Below are positions 54,601 through 61,547 of a stretch of DNA of 64,000 nucleotides, in pieces. The stretch comes from Stygiobacter sp. RIFOXYC2_FULL_38_25 (GTDB lineage: Bacteria > Bacteroidota > Ignavibacteria > Ignavibacteriales > Melioribacteraceae): the NCBI GenBank assembly GCA_001803165.1, contig MHAZ01000009.1, forward strand, positions 1 through 64,000, written 5' to 3'. Made by a program: the position numbers and the translations under genes. The notes under the pieces are model-generated. The model was not told the DNA's origin and ran no database searches. It was given only the letters and a program-made list of their open reading frames with translations. Position 1 is the stretch's first letter. Each line of letters opens with the position of its first letter.

Positions 54601-54699
54601 TTTCTTAAGATTGACTGAATCTACATATGGATTTAGAAAATGTAGTACCGAGAAAGAAACAGTTAGAATGATTAATAAAGGTAAAATATGTTTACGCAT
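51607..54699 (-). CDS. T9SS-exported Asp-box (BNR) beta-propeller protein
   Basis: This is a 1030-residue secreted protein. A signal peptide (MRKHILPLLIILTVSFSVLHF) is followed by many sortilin-like Asp-box repeats, for example GGVWKSTDGGSTW, GVFKSTDNGETW, GIYKSTDAGTSW and IWYSTDSGTSW, which form one or two beta-propellers up to about residue 850. A linker EVNNYGFKVERGS...FVQGHGNSNSTKSY leads to the T9SS sorting domain: QNFPNPFNPVTTINYTL, GREVATLV, ASGVYYYRIQAG and a KKMLLLK end. It is cell-surface or released; ligand unknown. A short repeat-derived insert lies in the linker. The gene follows a receiver gene by 59 bases. Confidence 0.9.
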   Translation of the reverse strand: MRKHILPLLIILTVSFSVLHFLNPYVDSVNLKKKTAASKEEKEFSDPARLYQEFLMLRDPKTNRIPANIRQLELQFSERLPKHLGTILLKGSQVQNAQALTWTERGPNGTSGRVRALGIDVRTTGTPTIIAGGASGGVWKSTDGGSTWVKKTTATQLHSVTCVAQDTRTTPDSRDIWYYGTGENIGNSANGEGANYYGNGVFKSTDNGETWTQLSSTSVADNSVYSSDWQYVYNIAVHPTSGNVYAATPGGIYKSTDAGTSWTKVVNNGSSTAPRTDVTIAADGTIYTTGSSNSTANAGINKSTDDGVTWTSVSPTLPTTYGRTIIKTAPSNSSMVYFFTEGISGGTVDPNVHNHQLWRSTNGGGAWSNISSVIPANTASLTGGNDLSNFDTQGGYDMLLSVKPDDPNFIIVGGVSIFKISDVTAANNADAAADLAAKHIGGYGVQANGTKNALGDFINHHPDNHAGVFKPGSNIIFYCGNDGGVHQANDITATPSATYWQSPLRSGLNISQLYSASLDKTSGSGFIAAGLQDRGNWMARTTGALQNWQEVSGGDGCIAEIDPNGTNVFMSTTNGNIFRFEKSDATSPVTASTDLKPGTLTNPLFVNPFDVDPNSGDIIYFAGATTGKNTGVWRTTDASAATPTWSYFANSDVSGEQVSAITVSKSGNANVLYYGTSGGKVFRIDGANTADVSTTTPTNITGGSFPAGYVSSIAVDPANSANVMVAFSNYNVDRIWYSTDSGTSWTSVTGNLTGANSPSVRWAIMFSVSGTPHYFLATSTGVYYTTNLNGGSTTWTQEAATSIGNVVCVMLDYRSADNTLIVATHGRGVFETTIASALPVELTTFAAAYTGDGVSLTWQTATEVNNYGFKVERGSTSLTTSSQGITWETLGFVQGHGNSNSTKSYSFTDKNAPNGKVLYRLKQIDFDGKFEYSNVVEVNVNALNRLELSQNFPNPFNPVTTINYTLPNVSKVKLVIYDVTGREVATLVNEFQSTGKHSVNFNASRIASGVYYYRIQAGDIIQTKKMLLLK

Positions 54700-54758
54700 A
54701 CTCTTAGTCCTTTTGATGTTTATTTATTATTGTATTTAGTTTCAAATTTTCACGTTGT

Positions 54759-55124
54759 TTAGTTTGCGTTATTTACACTAAGTATGTTCTTCAACCTTAA
54801 TAAATCTTCTTTTAGCAGATAATCATTAGCCCCGGCTTTAAAAGCTTTTAATTTTAGTGACTCTTCATTGTAATCAGTCACCATTATAATTTTTACACTT
54901 GAAGATATTTTACGGATTAACCGGGCTGCCTCAATGCCATCCATCACATCCATCTTAATGTCCATTAAAACAACTTCGGGTTTATGAAAAAAGAAATTAT
55001 CTACTGCCATCAACCCATTCGAAGCTTCAATCGTTTCGTATCCTAAGTGGCAGACCATTTCTTTAATGAATTCTCTCATGCTTTTATTATTATCAACAAT
55101 TAAAACTTTCATGTGTGTAGCCAT
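54759..55124 (-). CDS. Stand-alone response-regulator receiver (unit 2)
   Basis: This is a 121-residue receiver domain without an output domain. VLIVDNNKSMREFI gives the acidic pocket (Asp-Asn instead of Asp-Asp), the phosphorylation site is D55 in EVVLMDIKMD, and IIMVTDYNE and YLLKEDL give the Thr and Lys. It closely resembles the receiver at 56769. M5 (55112) would align its start exactly with that paralog; ATG 55124 is the first start. It lies directly before the Asp-box protein gene and may signal by protein contact. A conserved motif (55161-55217) lies upstream. Confidence 0.88.
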   Translation of the reverse strand: MATHMKVLIVDNNKSMREFIKEMVCHLGYETIEASNGLMAVDNFFFHKPEVVLMDIKMDVMDGIEAARLIRKISSSVKIIMVTDYNEESLKLKAFKAGANDYLLKEDLLRLKNILSVNNAN

Positions 55125-55160
55125 TTCTAGATTTATAGTTAATATAGACGATGAATCCGA

Positions 55161-55217
55161 TTTTATGAATAGGGGAAATCTCTCATTTATAAGATAGAAG
55201 TAGGTGCTAACCCCTAG
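55161..55217 (-). promoter_or_regulatory. Motif shared with the other receiver gene
   Basis: On the plus strand: TTATGAATAGGGGAAA (55163-55178), then after 23 bases AGGTGCTAACCCCTAG (55202-55217). The region before the other receiver gene has TTGTGAATAGGGGAAA and AGGGGCTAGCCCT with nearly the same spacing. The second half is an imperfect palindrome, GGKGCTARCCC. It is probably the binding site of a regulator, perhaps the NarL-type protein at 57229. Confidence 0.6.
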
Positions 55218-55355
55218 AGGATTTATTTAATGATAATGCTTGAGCTGGGAGAGAATTGACATTCAGTAGTACTTATTTCTGTTCAAACGAGAATGAAAGT
55301 ACTACTGAATTCAAATGGCTATATGTATTGGAAACTCAGAACATAAAAATGTGAA

Positions 55356-56750
55356 TCATTTCATAATTACAAATTTCTTTGTATCAACAAAATTACCGGC
55401 TCTCAATTGGTAAAAGTAAACGCCACTAGACATTTCTCGGCTACGCTCGAAATGACCGGTGTTAAATTTTGTTTCATAATGTCCGGCTTGTTTGTATTCG
55501 TTCACAAGTGTCGCAAGTTCTCTGCCTAATACATCATAAATCTTTAAACTAACATTGCCTGCCGCTTGTACATGGTAACTAATTGTAGTTTCCGGATTGA
55601 ATGGGTTAGGATAATTCTGTGCAAGATTGAAATTTGCGGGGGTTTCAACAATAACTTCAACAATATCGCTGTACTCGTACTTCCCATCGAAATCAATTTG
55701 TTTTAAACGATACTGGACAATACCAGAAAGAGGAGCAGCATCTTCAAAAGAATAACTCTTTGGCGAGTTGCTGTTTCCATGCCCTTGTACAAATCCGAGC
55801 GTTTCCCAGCTCGCACTGAGCGAAGACGAAGTGCTTATTTTTTGCCATCCCTCGACTCCGCTCGGGATGACAGTGCGTTGTATTTCAAATCCGTAATTGT
55901 TTACTTCAGTAGCGGTCTGCCAGTTAAGTAAAACTTTTCCATCAGCAACATTTGCGGTAAAAGAAGTTAGTTCTACTGGGAGGGCAGTATTGTTAGCTGC
56001 AACCCAGTTTGATGTACTGCCGCTTAGAGCAAAATTGGTCAATGTTCCATTATAGGCGTTTGCGGTTTCATCATTTAGTGTAGTTACACCGGAATTATTT
56101 CCTCCGTCGGTTCCTTGATTGAAATGGTAATAAGCAGCTAAACCTGATGTTCCAGAACTCAAGCTTATATTATTTTTATTGTCGGAAATTTCGGTTGCTG
56201 TTCTAACAGTATTCCAAATTCTAACTTCATCAATATTTCCATAAAATATTTCATTTCCCTTATTCCAAGCCGGTGTTCCAATTGTAGCTGCACCCGAGCC
56301 ACTTAGATCATTCGAAAACACCTGACTTGCAACATTAGCACCATCTAAATATAGTATCCCTTGATTCGTTGATGCATCATACGAAAAAGCAACGTGATGC
56401 CAATTTGCATCGTAAGACCAATTATAAACCAAGTCACTTCCATAAAAACCGGTTTTGATATAGGCTTGACTACCATCTCCTTGCAGTAAGATATTTACTT
56501 GCTGGTTAGAACCGCCTGAGGTAGCACCTATTGAGACAACAAACCGTTTTGAATATGAACTTGCAATATTAGTGGTAGCATTAAACCATGCTTCCAAAGT
56601 AAATGAGCTTCCGCTTAGATTATTGCTTGAACTTAGATTCACATAGTCATTTGTTCCGTCAAAATTTAATGCGTTGCCACCTTGAGCAAAAACTGACGAT
56701 ATGTACATCGTAAAAACAAAAAATAAAATTGTAGAAATTTTCCCTTTCAT
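55356..56750 (-). CDS. T9SS-exported LamG-like protein
   Basis: This is a 464-residue secreted protein. A signal peptide (ISTILFFVFTMYISSVFAQ) is followed by a concanavalin-like LamG domain (about 25-240): ALNFDGTNDYVNLSSS, SFTLEAWFNATT, WHHVAFSYDAST, IDEVRIWNTVRTATEI. Then comes the linker EVNNYGFEIQR...FVQGHGNSNSPKSY and the T9SS sorting domain (QNYPNPFNPETTISYH, GRELATLV, SSGVYFYQLRAG). The domain would bind a glycan or protein outside the cell. Two palindromic-repeat inserts are visible, one in the linker (IPSGVEGWQ region) and one in the sorting domain (HFERSREMSSG). Confidence 0.9.
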   Translation of the reverse strand: MKGKISTILFFVFTMYISSVFAQGGNALNFDGTNDYVNLSSSNNLSGSSFTLEAWFNATTNIASSYSKRFVVSIGATSGGSNQQVNILLQGDGSQAYIKTGFYGSDLVYNWSYDANWHHVAFSYDASTNQGILYLDGANVASQVFSNDLSGSGAATIGTPAWNKGNEIFYGNIDEVRIWNTVRTATEISDNKNNISLSSGTSGLAAYYHFNQGTDGGNNSGVTTLNDETANAYNGTLTNFALSGSTSNWVAANNTALPVELTSFTANVADGKVLLNWQTATEVNNYGFEIQRTVIPSGVEGWQKISTSSSLSASWETLGFVQGHGNSNSPKSYSFEDAAPLSGIVQYRLKQIDFDGKYEYSDIVEVIVETPANFNLAQNYPNPFNPETTISYHVQAAGNVSLKIYDVLGRELATLVNEYKQAGHYETKFNTGHFERSREMSSGVYFYQLRAGNFVDTKKFVIMK

Positions 56751-56768
56751 CTTAACTCCATATTATTT

Positions 56769-57110
56769 TCAACTACGAATTATTTTCTTCAAATCAATCA
56801 AATTTTCTTTTAGCAAATATTTGTTAGCCCCAACTTTAAATGATTTCTCCATTAAAGATTTTTCATTGCAATCTGTAACCATAATAATCTTTACACTCGC
56901 TGATATATTCCTAATTAACGCCGCAGCTTCTATTCCATCCATCACATCCATCTTAATGTCCATCAAAACAATTTCGGGCTTATGGAAAATGAAATTATCA
57001 ACCGCCATCAAACCATTGGAAGCTTCCACAGCAGTGTGACCTTGTTCATTTATAATGTACTTGATGAACTCACGCATACGAGCATTGTTATCAGCAATAA
57101 GTATTTTCAT
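56769..57110 (-). CDS. Stand-alone response-regulator receiver (unit 1)
   Basis: This is a 113-residue receiver domain, paralogous to the one at 54759: ILIADNNARMREFI (acidic pocket Asp-Asn), D51 in EIVLMDIKMDVMDG, IIMVTDCNE and YLLKEN. There is no output domain. It ends 18 bases before the LamG protein gene, so the receiver/secreted-protein pair occurs twice in a row. The likely phosphodonor is the histidine kinase at 57863. Confidence 0.88.
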   Translation of the reverse strand: MKILIADNNARMREFIKYIINEQGHTAVEASNGLMAVDNFIFHKPEIVLMDIKMDVMDGIEAAALIRNISASVKIIMVTDCNEKSLMEKSFKVGANKYLLKENLIDLKKIIRS

Positions 57111-57160
57111 GTTACTTTTTGGGGTGAATAATTGAGGGTAAATTTAGACTTAGAACCTAA

Positions 57161-57216
57161 ATTTGTGAATAGGGGAAAGCATTCAAATTATTGAAGAAAT
57201 ATAGGGGCTAGCCCTC
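57161..57216 (-). promoter_or_regulatory. Motif shared with the other receiver gene
   Basis: Plus strand: TTGTGAATAGGGGAAA (57163-57178), 24 bases, AGGGGCTAGCCCT (57203-57215), whose core GGGCTAGCCC is a perfect palindrome. It lies 50-106 bases before the receiver start and ends 12 bases from the NarL-type gene. The copy at 55161 has the same two parts. Confidence 0.6.
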
Positions 57217-57228
57217 AGATATGATTTC

Positions 57229-57870
57229 CTAATTGAGTGTCGAAGCTAATTTTAAGGCGTACTTCAGCAAAGCGGAATTTCCAGATATGTTTAATTTTTT
57301 GCAGATGTTACTACGATGGTTTTCAACTGTTTTGTTACTTATGAATAACTCTTCGGCAATTTCTTTACTGCTTTTCCCCTGTCCAATAAGTTTTAAAATC
57401 CTTTTTTCGGATTGGGTTAACTCTTCTTTCGTGTTTGATTTTTCTTTTACATTCATAGACAGTAGAAAGTGAGAAACTTGAGGACTTAAGTAAAAATTGT
57501 TTTCCGAGACGGCGTCTATACACTTCAAAATATCGGTAATCGCACTGTCTTTTAAGATGTATCCCTTTACACCGATTTCAAAAACTTTCCTAATGAATGA
57601 TTCCTGGTTAAACATAGTTAGGAAGATAATTTTTGTAGAAAGCTTTTCGTGTCTAACAATCTTAGCTACTTCAAAACCATCCATTTCCGGCATCTGAACA
57701 TCGAGAATAGCAATATCAGGTATTTCCCGCCGGATTAGTTCTAAAGCTGATTTACCATTTTCAGCTTGTCCAATTACTTCCAAATTTTTTCTTGTAGATA
57801 AAACTTGGATTACACCCTGGCTAAAAAGGGGATGATCATCTGCAATAATTATTCTAAGTTTTTTATTCAT
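57229..57870 (-). CDS. NarL/LuxR-type response regulator
   Basis: This is a 213-residue regulator. The receiver domain has D11-D12 in IIADDHPLFSQG, the phospho-acceptor D57 in AILDVQMPEMDG, and Thr/Lys in IIFLTMFNQ and YILKDS. The C-terminal LuxR/GerE helix-turn-helix is LTQSEKRILKLIGQGKSS, KEIAEELFISNKTVENHRSN. It overlaps the kinase gene by eight bases and should be its direct partner. The palindromic motif upstream of both receiver genes is a candidate target. Confidence 0.95.
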   Translation of the reverse strand: MNKKLRIIIADDHPLFSQGVIQVLSTRKNLEVIGQAENGKSALELIRREIPDIAILDVQMPEMDGFEVAKIVRHEKLSTKIIFLTMFNQESFIRKVFEIGVKGYILKDSAITDILKCIDAVSENNFYLSPQVSHFLLSMNVKEKSNTKEELTQSEKRILKLIGQGKSSKEIAEELFISNKTVENHRSNICKKLNISGNSALLKYALKLASTLN

Positions 57871-60076
57871 TGCCTACAAAAGGAATTGTAATTTCTAAAC
57901 GAGTACCTTCTAAATATCCAGATTTCATTTCAATCTTTCCACTAAGTATCTGAATTCTATTATAAATATTTCTTAGACCAAAACCAGAAGCTTTTTCGTT
58001 GATAGAATCAACATCGAATCCTTTCCCGTTATCACTAATTGTTAATCTAATTTCTTCTGCACCTTTAATAATTTCAATGAAAGCTTCATTAGCATTCGAA
58101 TGCTTAATTATATTGTTAATAGATTCCTGAACAATTCTGAAAAGGTTAATTTCATTTTCAGTTTCGAGTACGCCGTCTATATCATCAATATGAGAAGTTA
58201 TTCTTATTGAACTCACTTGCTCAAACTTTTTAATAACCGTGGATATTGTTTCCGTTAATCCAAGCCTCTCCAAATGAGCCGGTCTGAGATTAAAAGCGAT
58301 TTCTCTAATTGAATTAAGTACGGATGATACCGACTTATTGATTTCGTTTAATTGGTTCAGCGAGTTGCGATCTATCTCTTCATTTTGCAAACCGAGCAGA
58401 ACTCTATTTTTGATTAACAAAATATCCTGTCCTAAACTATCATGTAACTCTCCGGCAATTCGCTTGCGTTCTTCTTCTTGCGATTGAATTAATTGCCTGG
58501 AAAAAGATTGTTGAGCCGCTATTTCAATTTTTATTTTTTCTTTTTCTTTAGCTTCGGTAATATCCTGAACCGTCCCGAAATTCCTAATCTTATCAGCAGC
58601 TTCATCAATCAGTGAAACCTTTTGGGCTTTAATCCATTTTGTAATGTTGTTTTTAGTAATTCTAAATTCAATTACCTCTTTTGTTGCTTTATTGTTTGTT
58701 CCGAAGAAAAAATTTACCACGGCAATTTTGTCCTCGGAATGAATCTGCTCGTCGATTAACCGTTTGAAATCATTTTCAGCTTTGTCCGCAGTTGATTCAA
58801 AGATTTGAAGAAATTGATCTGAAAAAAGAAGCTTGTTGTTCAGCGAATCTAACTCCCAATTAGCCAAACTAGCGGTAGCTTGAGCTTCTTTAAGGTTGTA
58901 TTCATTCTCATGAAGTACTTTGTTTATCTCTTCCAGTTCAATTTTTTTAGAAGATATCTCTTGGTTTTGTTCATCTAGTAAAGCGTAAGCAAACTTCAAT
59001 CTCTTTTTACTCATAAATACGATTAAAAGAATTATTGAAATGACAGAAACCGACACAATGAGAACGTAGTTAAGATTCTTCTGTATAGCTATATTTTTAG
59101 CTAAAAGTGTATTTTCAATTTCTTTCTTCTCTAAATCATACTTTACTTTGAATTCCGAAACCTGAAATGAAAACCGTTCAGTGAATAGGTTTTCTTCAAC
59201 ATAATGCATCAATTGCTGGTATTCAGCCGCCTTCTGCCAGTTGCCCTTAAGTCTATAAATCCTAGCAATATTATCGTAGATATTTCTTAACATCGTTTTA
59301 TTTCTTTCAGTTTTGCAAAGCCGCAAAGACCTCTGAAAGATTTTTAACGCTTCATCGTACTTACCAGACTTCACTTTATCAAAGCCATAGTTGTTCAAAT
59401 ACACAATCTGAAGCCAATTATTCCCAATTTCTTCTGCAATTGAAATAGCTTGTTCAACTTTATTGTTAGAGTTTAGAATCGTTGCTAAAGTTGCTTTTAG
59501 CTTTTTATCATGTGGATATTTTTTAACTAAAGCGGTTTGAATAACCAATGCTTTTCCGAACAATTCGGATTTTTTATTTTGGTTCGATTCAATAAGTCCG
59601 CCTACATAATAAGCGAGCGCCAAAATCTTTTTATCATTAGAAGTTTTTAGAACTTGGTAGGCGTTTGAATAAAAATCTTGTGCCGGGACCAAATCTGCAA
59701 AATAATAAGTACGTGCAAGTTTAAGTTTTACAAGAGCAGCATTAATGGAATCGCCGTTAGTTTCATATTGATTTAGAGCTTTGTAATAAGATTGAAGTGC
59801 GTTGGTATAAATACCGGATTTGAAGTAAATATCACCTATATCAATTAGTTTCTCACCGGCACCGGAAAAATTATTCCCTTTTTGATCTTCCAACATTGAA
59901 TTTTGATACGCTTCAATTTGTGCTTTATTCGCGCTGCTAAGAATGGAGAAATTATCGTTGATGATTTTTCTAATACGGTCTACAGAAGAATAAGGATTAT
60001 ATATTTCAAGACTATCAAGCTGAGATTGAGAGAAGATTTTCCCGGCTAAAAAAGTCTGGAAAATCAGTACGACCAA
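57863..60076 (-). CDS. NarX-type sensor histidine kinase with TPR and PAS parts
   Basis: This is a kinase of about 737 residues. Order: signal peptide or first membrane helix (VVLIFQTFLAGKIFSQ), TPR-like repeats (about 60-310, AALVKLKLARTYYFA, ALKIFQRSLRLCK), a membrane helix (YVLIVSVSVISIILLIVF), a short coiled coil, a PAS domain (about 400-510), then HisKA_3 with the phospho-His in RKRIAGELHDSLGQD and HATPase with VQESINNIIKHSN, ISDNGKGFD and GFGLRNI. The open frame starts TTG (60076) but codons upstream (NRRILFL) would complete a better signal peptide, with no ATG available; the start is uncertain. The signal sensed is unknown. Confidence 0.92.
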   Translation of the reverse strand: MVVLIFQTFLAGKIFSQSQLDSLEIYNPYSSVDRIRKIINDNFSILSSANKAQIEAYQNSMLEDQKGNNFSGAGEKLIDIGDIYFKSGIYTNALQSYYKALNQYETNGDSINAALVKLKLARTYYFADLVPAQDFYSNAYQVLKTSNDKKILALAYYVGGLIESNQNKKSELFGKALVIQTALVKKYPHDKKLKATLATILNSNNKVEQAISIAEEIGNNWLQIVYLNNYGFDKVKSGKYDEALKIFQRSLRLCKTERNKTMLRNIYDNIARIYRLKGNWQKAAEYQQLMHYVEENLFTERFSFQVSEFKVKYDLEKKEIENTLLAKNIAIQKNLNYVLIVSVSVISIILLIVFMSKKRLKFAYALLDEQNQEISSKKIELEEINKVLHENEYNLKEAQATASLANWELDSLNNKLLFSDQFLQIFESTADKAENDFKRLIDEQIHSEDKIAVVNFFFGTNNKATKEVIEFRITKNNITKWIKAQKVSLIDEAADKIRNFGTVQDITEAKEKEKIKIEIAAQQSFSRQLIQSQEEERKRIAGELHDSLGQDILLIKNRVLLGLQNEEIDRNSLNQLNEINKSVSSVLNSIREIAFNLRPAHLERLGLTETISTVIKKFEQVSSIRITSHIDDIDGVLETENEINLFRIVQESINNIIKHSNANEAFIEIIKGAEEIRLTISDNGKGFDVDSINEKASGFGLRNIYNRIQILSGKIEMKSGYLEGTRLEITIPFVGNE

Positions 60077-60337
60077 AAAAAGTATTCTGCGATTGAGAGA
60101 ATTAATAAAGCATCTCTATTTTGTTTATGGTGTGATTTAATAGTGAAAAACTTGGAATGAATATAATTTTATAAGAAAAACTGTGCAAGGGAGATTATTT
60201 GCAGTGGTCATTAGAGTATCTGTCTGATAAAAAATTATATGTGTGAATAATAATGGGACACTTATGTTCTTTTTGCTTGTGATTCACTAATTTAATCATG
60301 TAAATAATTCAATCACCATTTCATTGAAGGAGAGGCA

Positions 60338-61465
60338 ATGAAAAAAGTAGCTATTATTTTCTTTCTATTGACGATTTCAGTATCAGCAAATACAGGCTGG
60401 TATAGTGATTATGTAATAATTAACAAAAACAGTACAGGCAATAGTTATTATTGGATTGGTTCAGACCCCAGTTTTGGGACCCAATTGCATGGGCTTAATT
60501 TTGGTACTGTGACTTCACTTGTGATTACTGGTGCTGATATGAAATACTGGAGCGATAATCAAGATAGAACAGGAGGTTCATTTTTCTGGCTTGTAAAAAG
60601 TGCGGATGGCTCAACGACTATTAAAAGCGCAACTGAGAATGTTTGGACTCAAACATTTTTAGGAGGCAATGATTATCAAGGTTTATGGTCAGGTAGTGAT
60701 GATATTCTTGCCGGTCTTTCTGCAAGCACCACATATCAATTACATGTTTATGCTAAAAGCTGGGGCAGTTCACAAGGTGATTCTTGGTTGAGTAACGGGG
60801 GCGCAGATTATGTGGCTACATTTACTACGGATGCCTCTCTTCCAGTTGAACTAACTTCTTTCACGGCATTGATTAACAATGATAAGGTACAATTAAACTG
60901 GCAAACAGCTACTGAAGTAAATAACTACGGGTTTAGTGTAGAACGTGCCTCGACTTCGCTCGGCATGACGTGGGAAAAGATTGCATTTGTGCAAGGACAT
61001 GGAAACAGTAATTCTCCAAAGAATTATTCATTAACAGATACACCAACCGGAAGTACTAAATTTCAATACAGATTAAAACAGATTGATTTTGATGGCAAGT
61101 TTGAATATTCGCATATTATTGAAGTTGAATTAGAATCTCCTACAAATTTTTCTGTTCAGCAGAATTATCCTAATCCGTTTAATCCGGAGACGACGATAAG
61201 CTACACGATAGCCCCACTCCCCACAGGGGAGGCTTCTGTTCATGTAATGCTAACAGTTTATGATGTGCTAGGACGGGAAATAGCAACTCTTGTGGATGAA
61301 TATAAACAACATGGCAATTACCAAGTTACATTTAACGCGCGTCATCTCGAGCGCAGTCGAGAGATACCAAGCGGAATATATTTTTACAGATTGCAAGCCG
61401 GAGATCCTTCGCTACACTCAGGACATGGTTTTGTTCAGACTAAGAAAATGTTGCTCATCAAATAG
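60338..61465 (+). CDS. T9SS-exported protein of unknown function
   Basis: This is a 375-residue secreted protein with a strong ribosome binding site (GAAGGAGAGG) and a signal peptide (MKKVAIIFFLLTISVSA). Residues 18-165 form a domain I do not recognise, rich in Gly, Ser and Trp (WYSDYVIINKNSTGNSYYWI). Then comes the linker EVNNYGFSVERAS...FVQGHGNSNSPKNY and the sorting domain (QNYPNPFNPETTISYT, GREIATLV, SGIYFYRLQAG, KKMLLIK). It holds at least four repeat inserts: in the linker (60947), a CCCCAC/GTGGGG-like one at 61211, and two at 61340 and 61405. The 261 bases before it show no gene. Confidence 0.88.
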   Translation: MKKVAIIFFLLTISVSANTGWYSDYVIINKNSTGNSYYWIGSDPSFGTQLHGLNFGTVTSLVITGADMKYWSDNQDRTGGSFFWLVKSADGSTTIKSATENVWTQTFLGGNDYQGLWSGSDDILAGLSASTTYQLHVYAKSWGSSQGDSWLSNGGADYVATFTTDASLPVELTSFTALINNDKVQLNWQTATEVNNYGFSVERASTSLGMTWEKIAFVQGHGNSNSPKNYSLTDTPTGSTKFQYRLKQIDFDGKFEYSHIIEVELESPTNFSVQQNYPNPFNPETTISYTIAPLPTGEASVHVMLTVYDVLGREIATLVDEYKQHGNYQVTFNARHLERSREIPSGIYFYRLQAGDPSLHSGHGFVQTKKMLLIK

Positions 61466-61481
61466 TGTCAAATTTCACATT

Positions 61482-61509
61482 AAAGGACGGTTACAAGAGC
61501 CGCCTTTTT
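61482..61509 (+). terminator. Imperfect terminator
   Basis: AAAGGACGG, nine-base loop, CCGCCTTTTT: a stem with one A/C mismatch and a T-run, just after the gene ending at 61465. Confidence 0.6.
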
Positions 61510-61547
61510 AAATTATTTTTTCACATCCTTAACCAATATAGAAAGTA

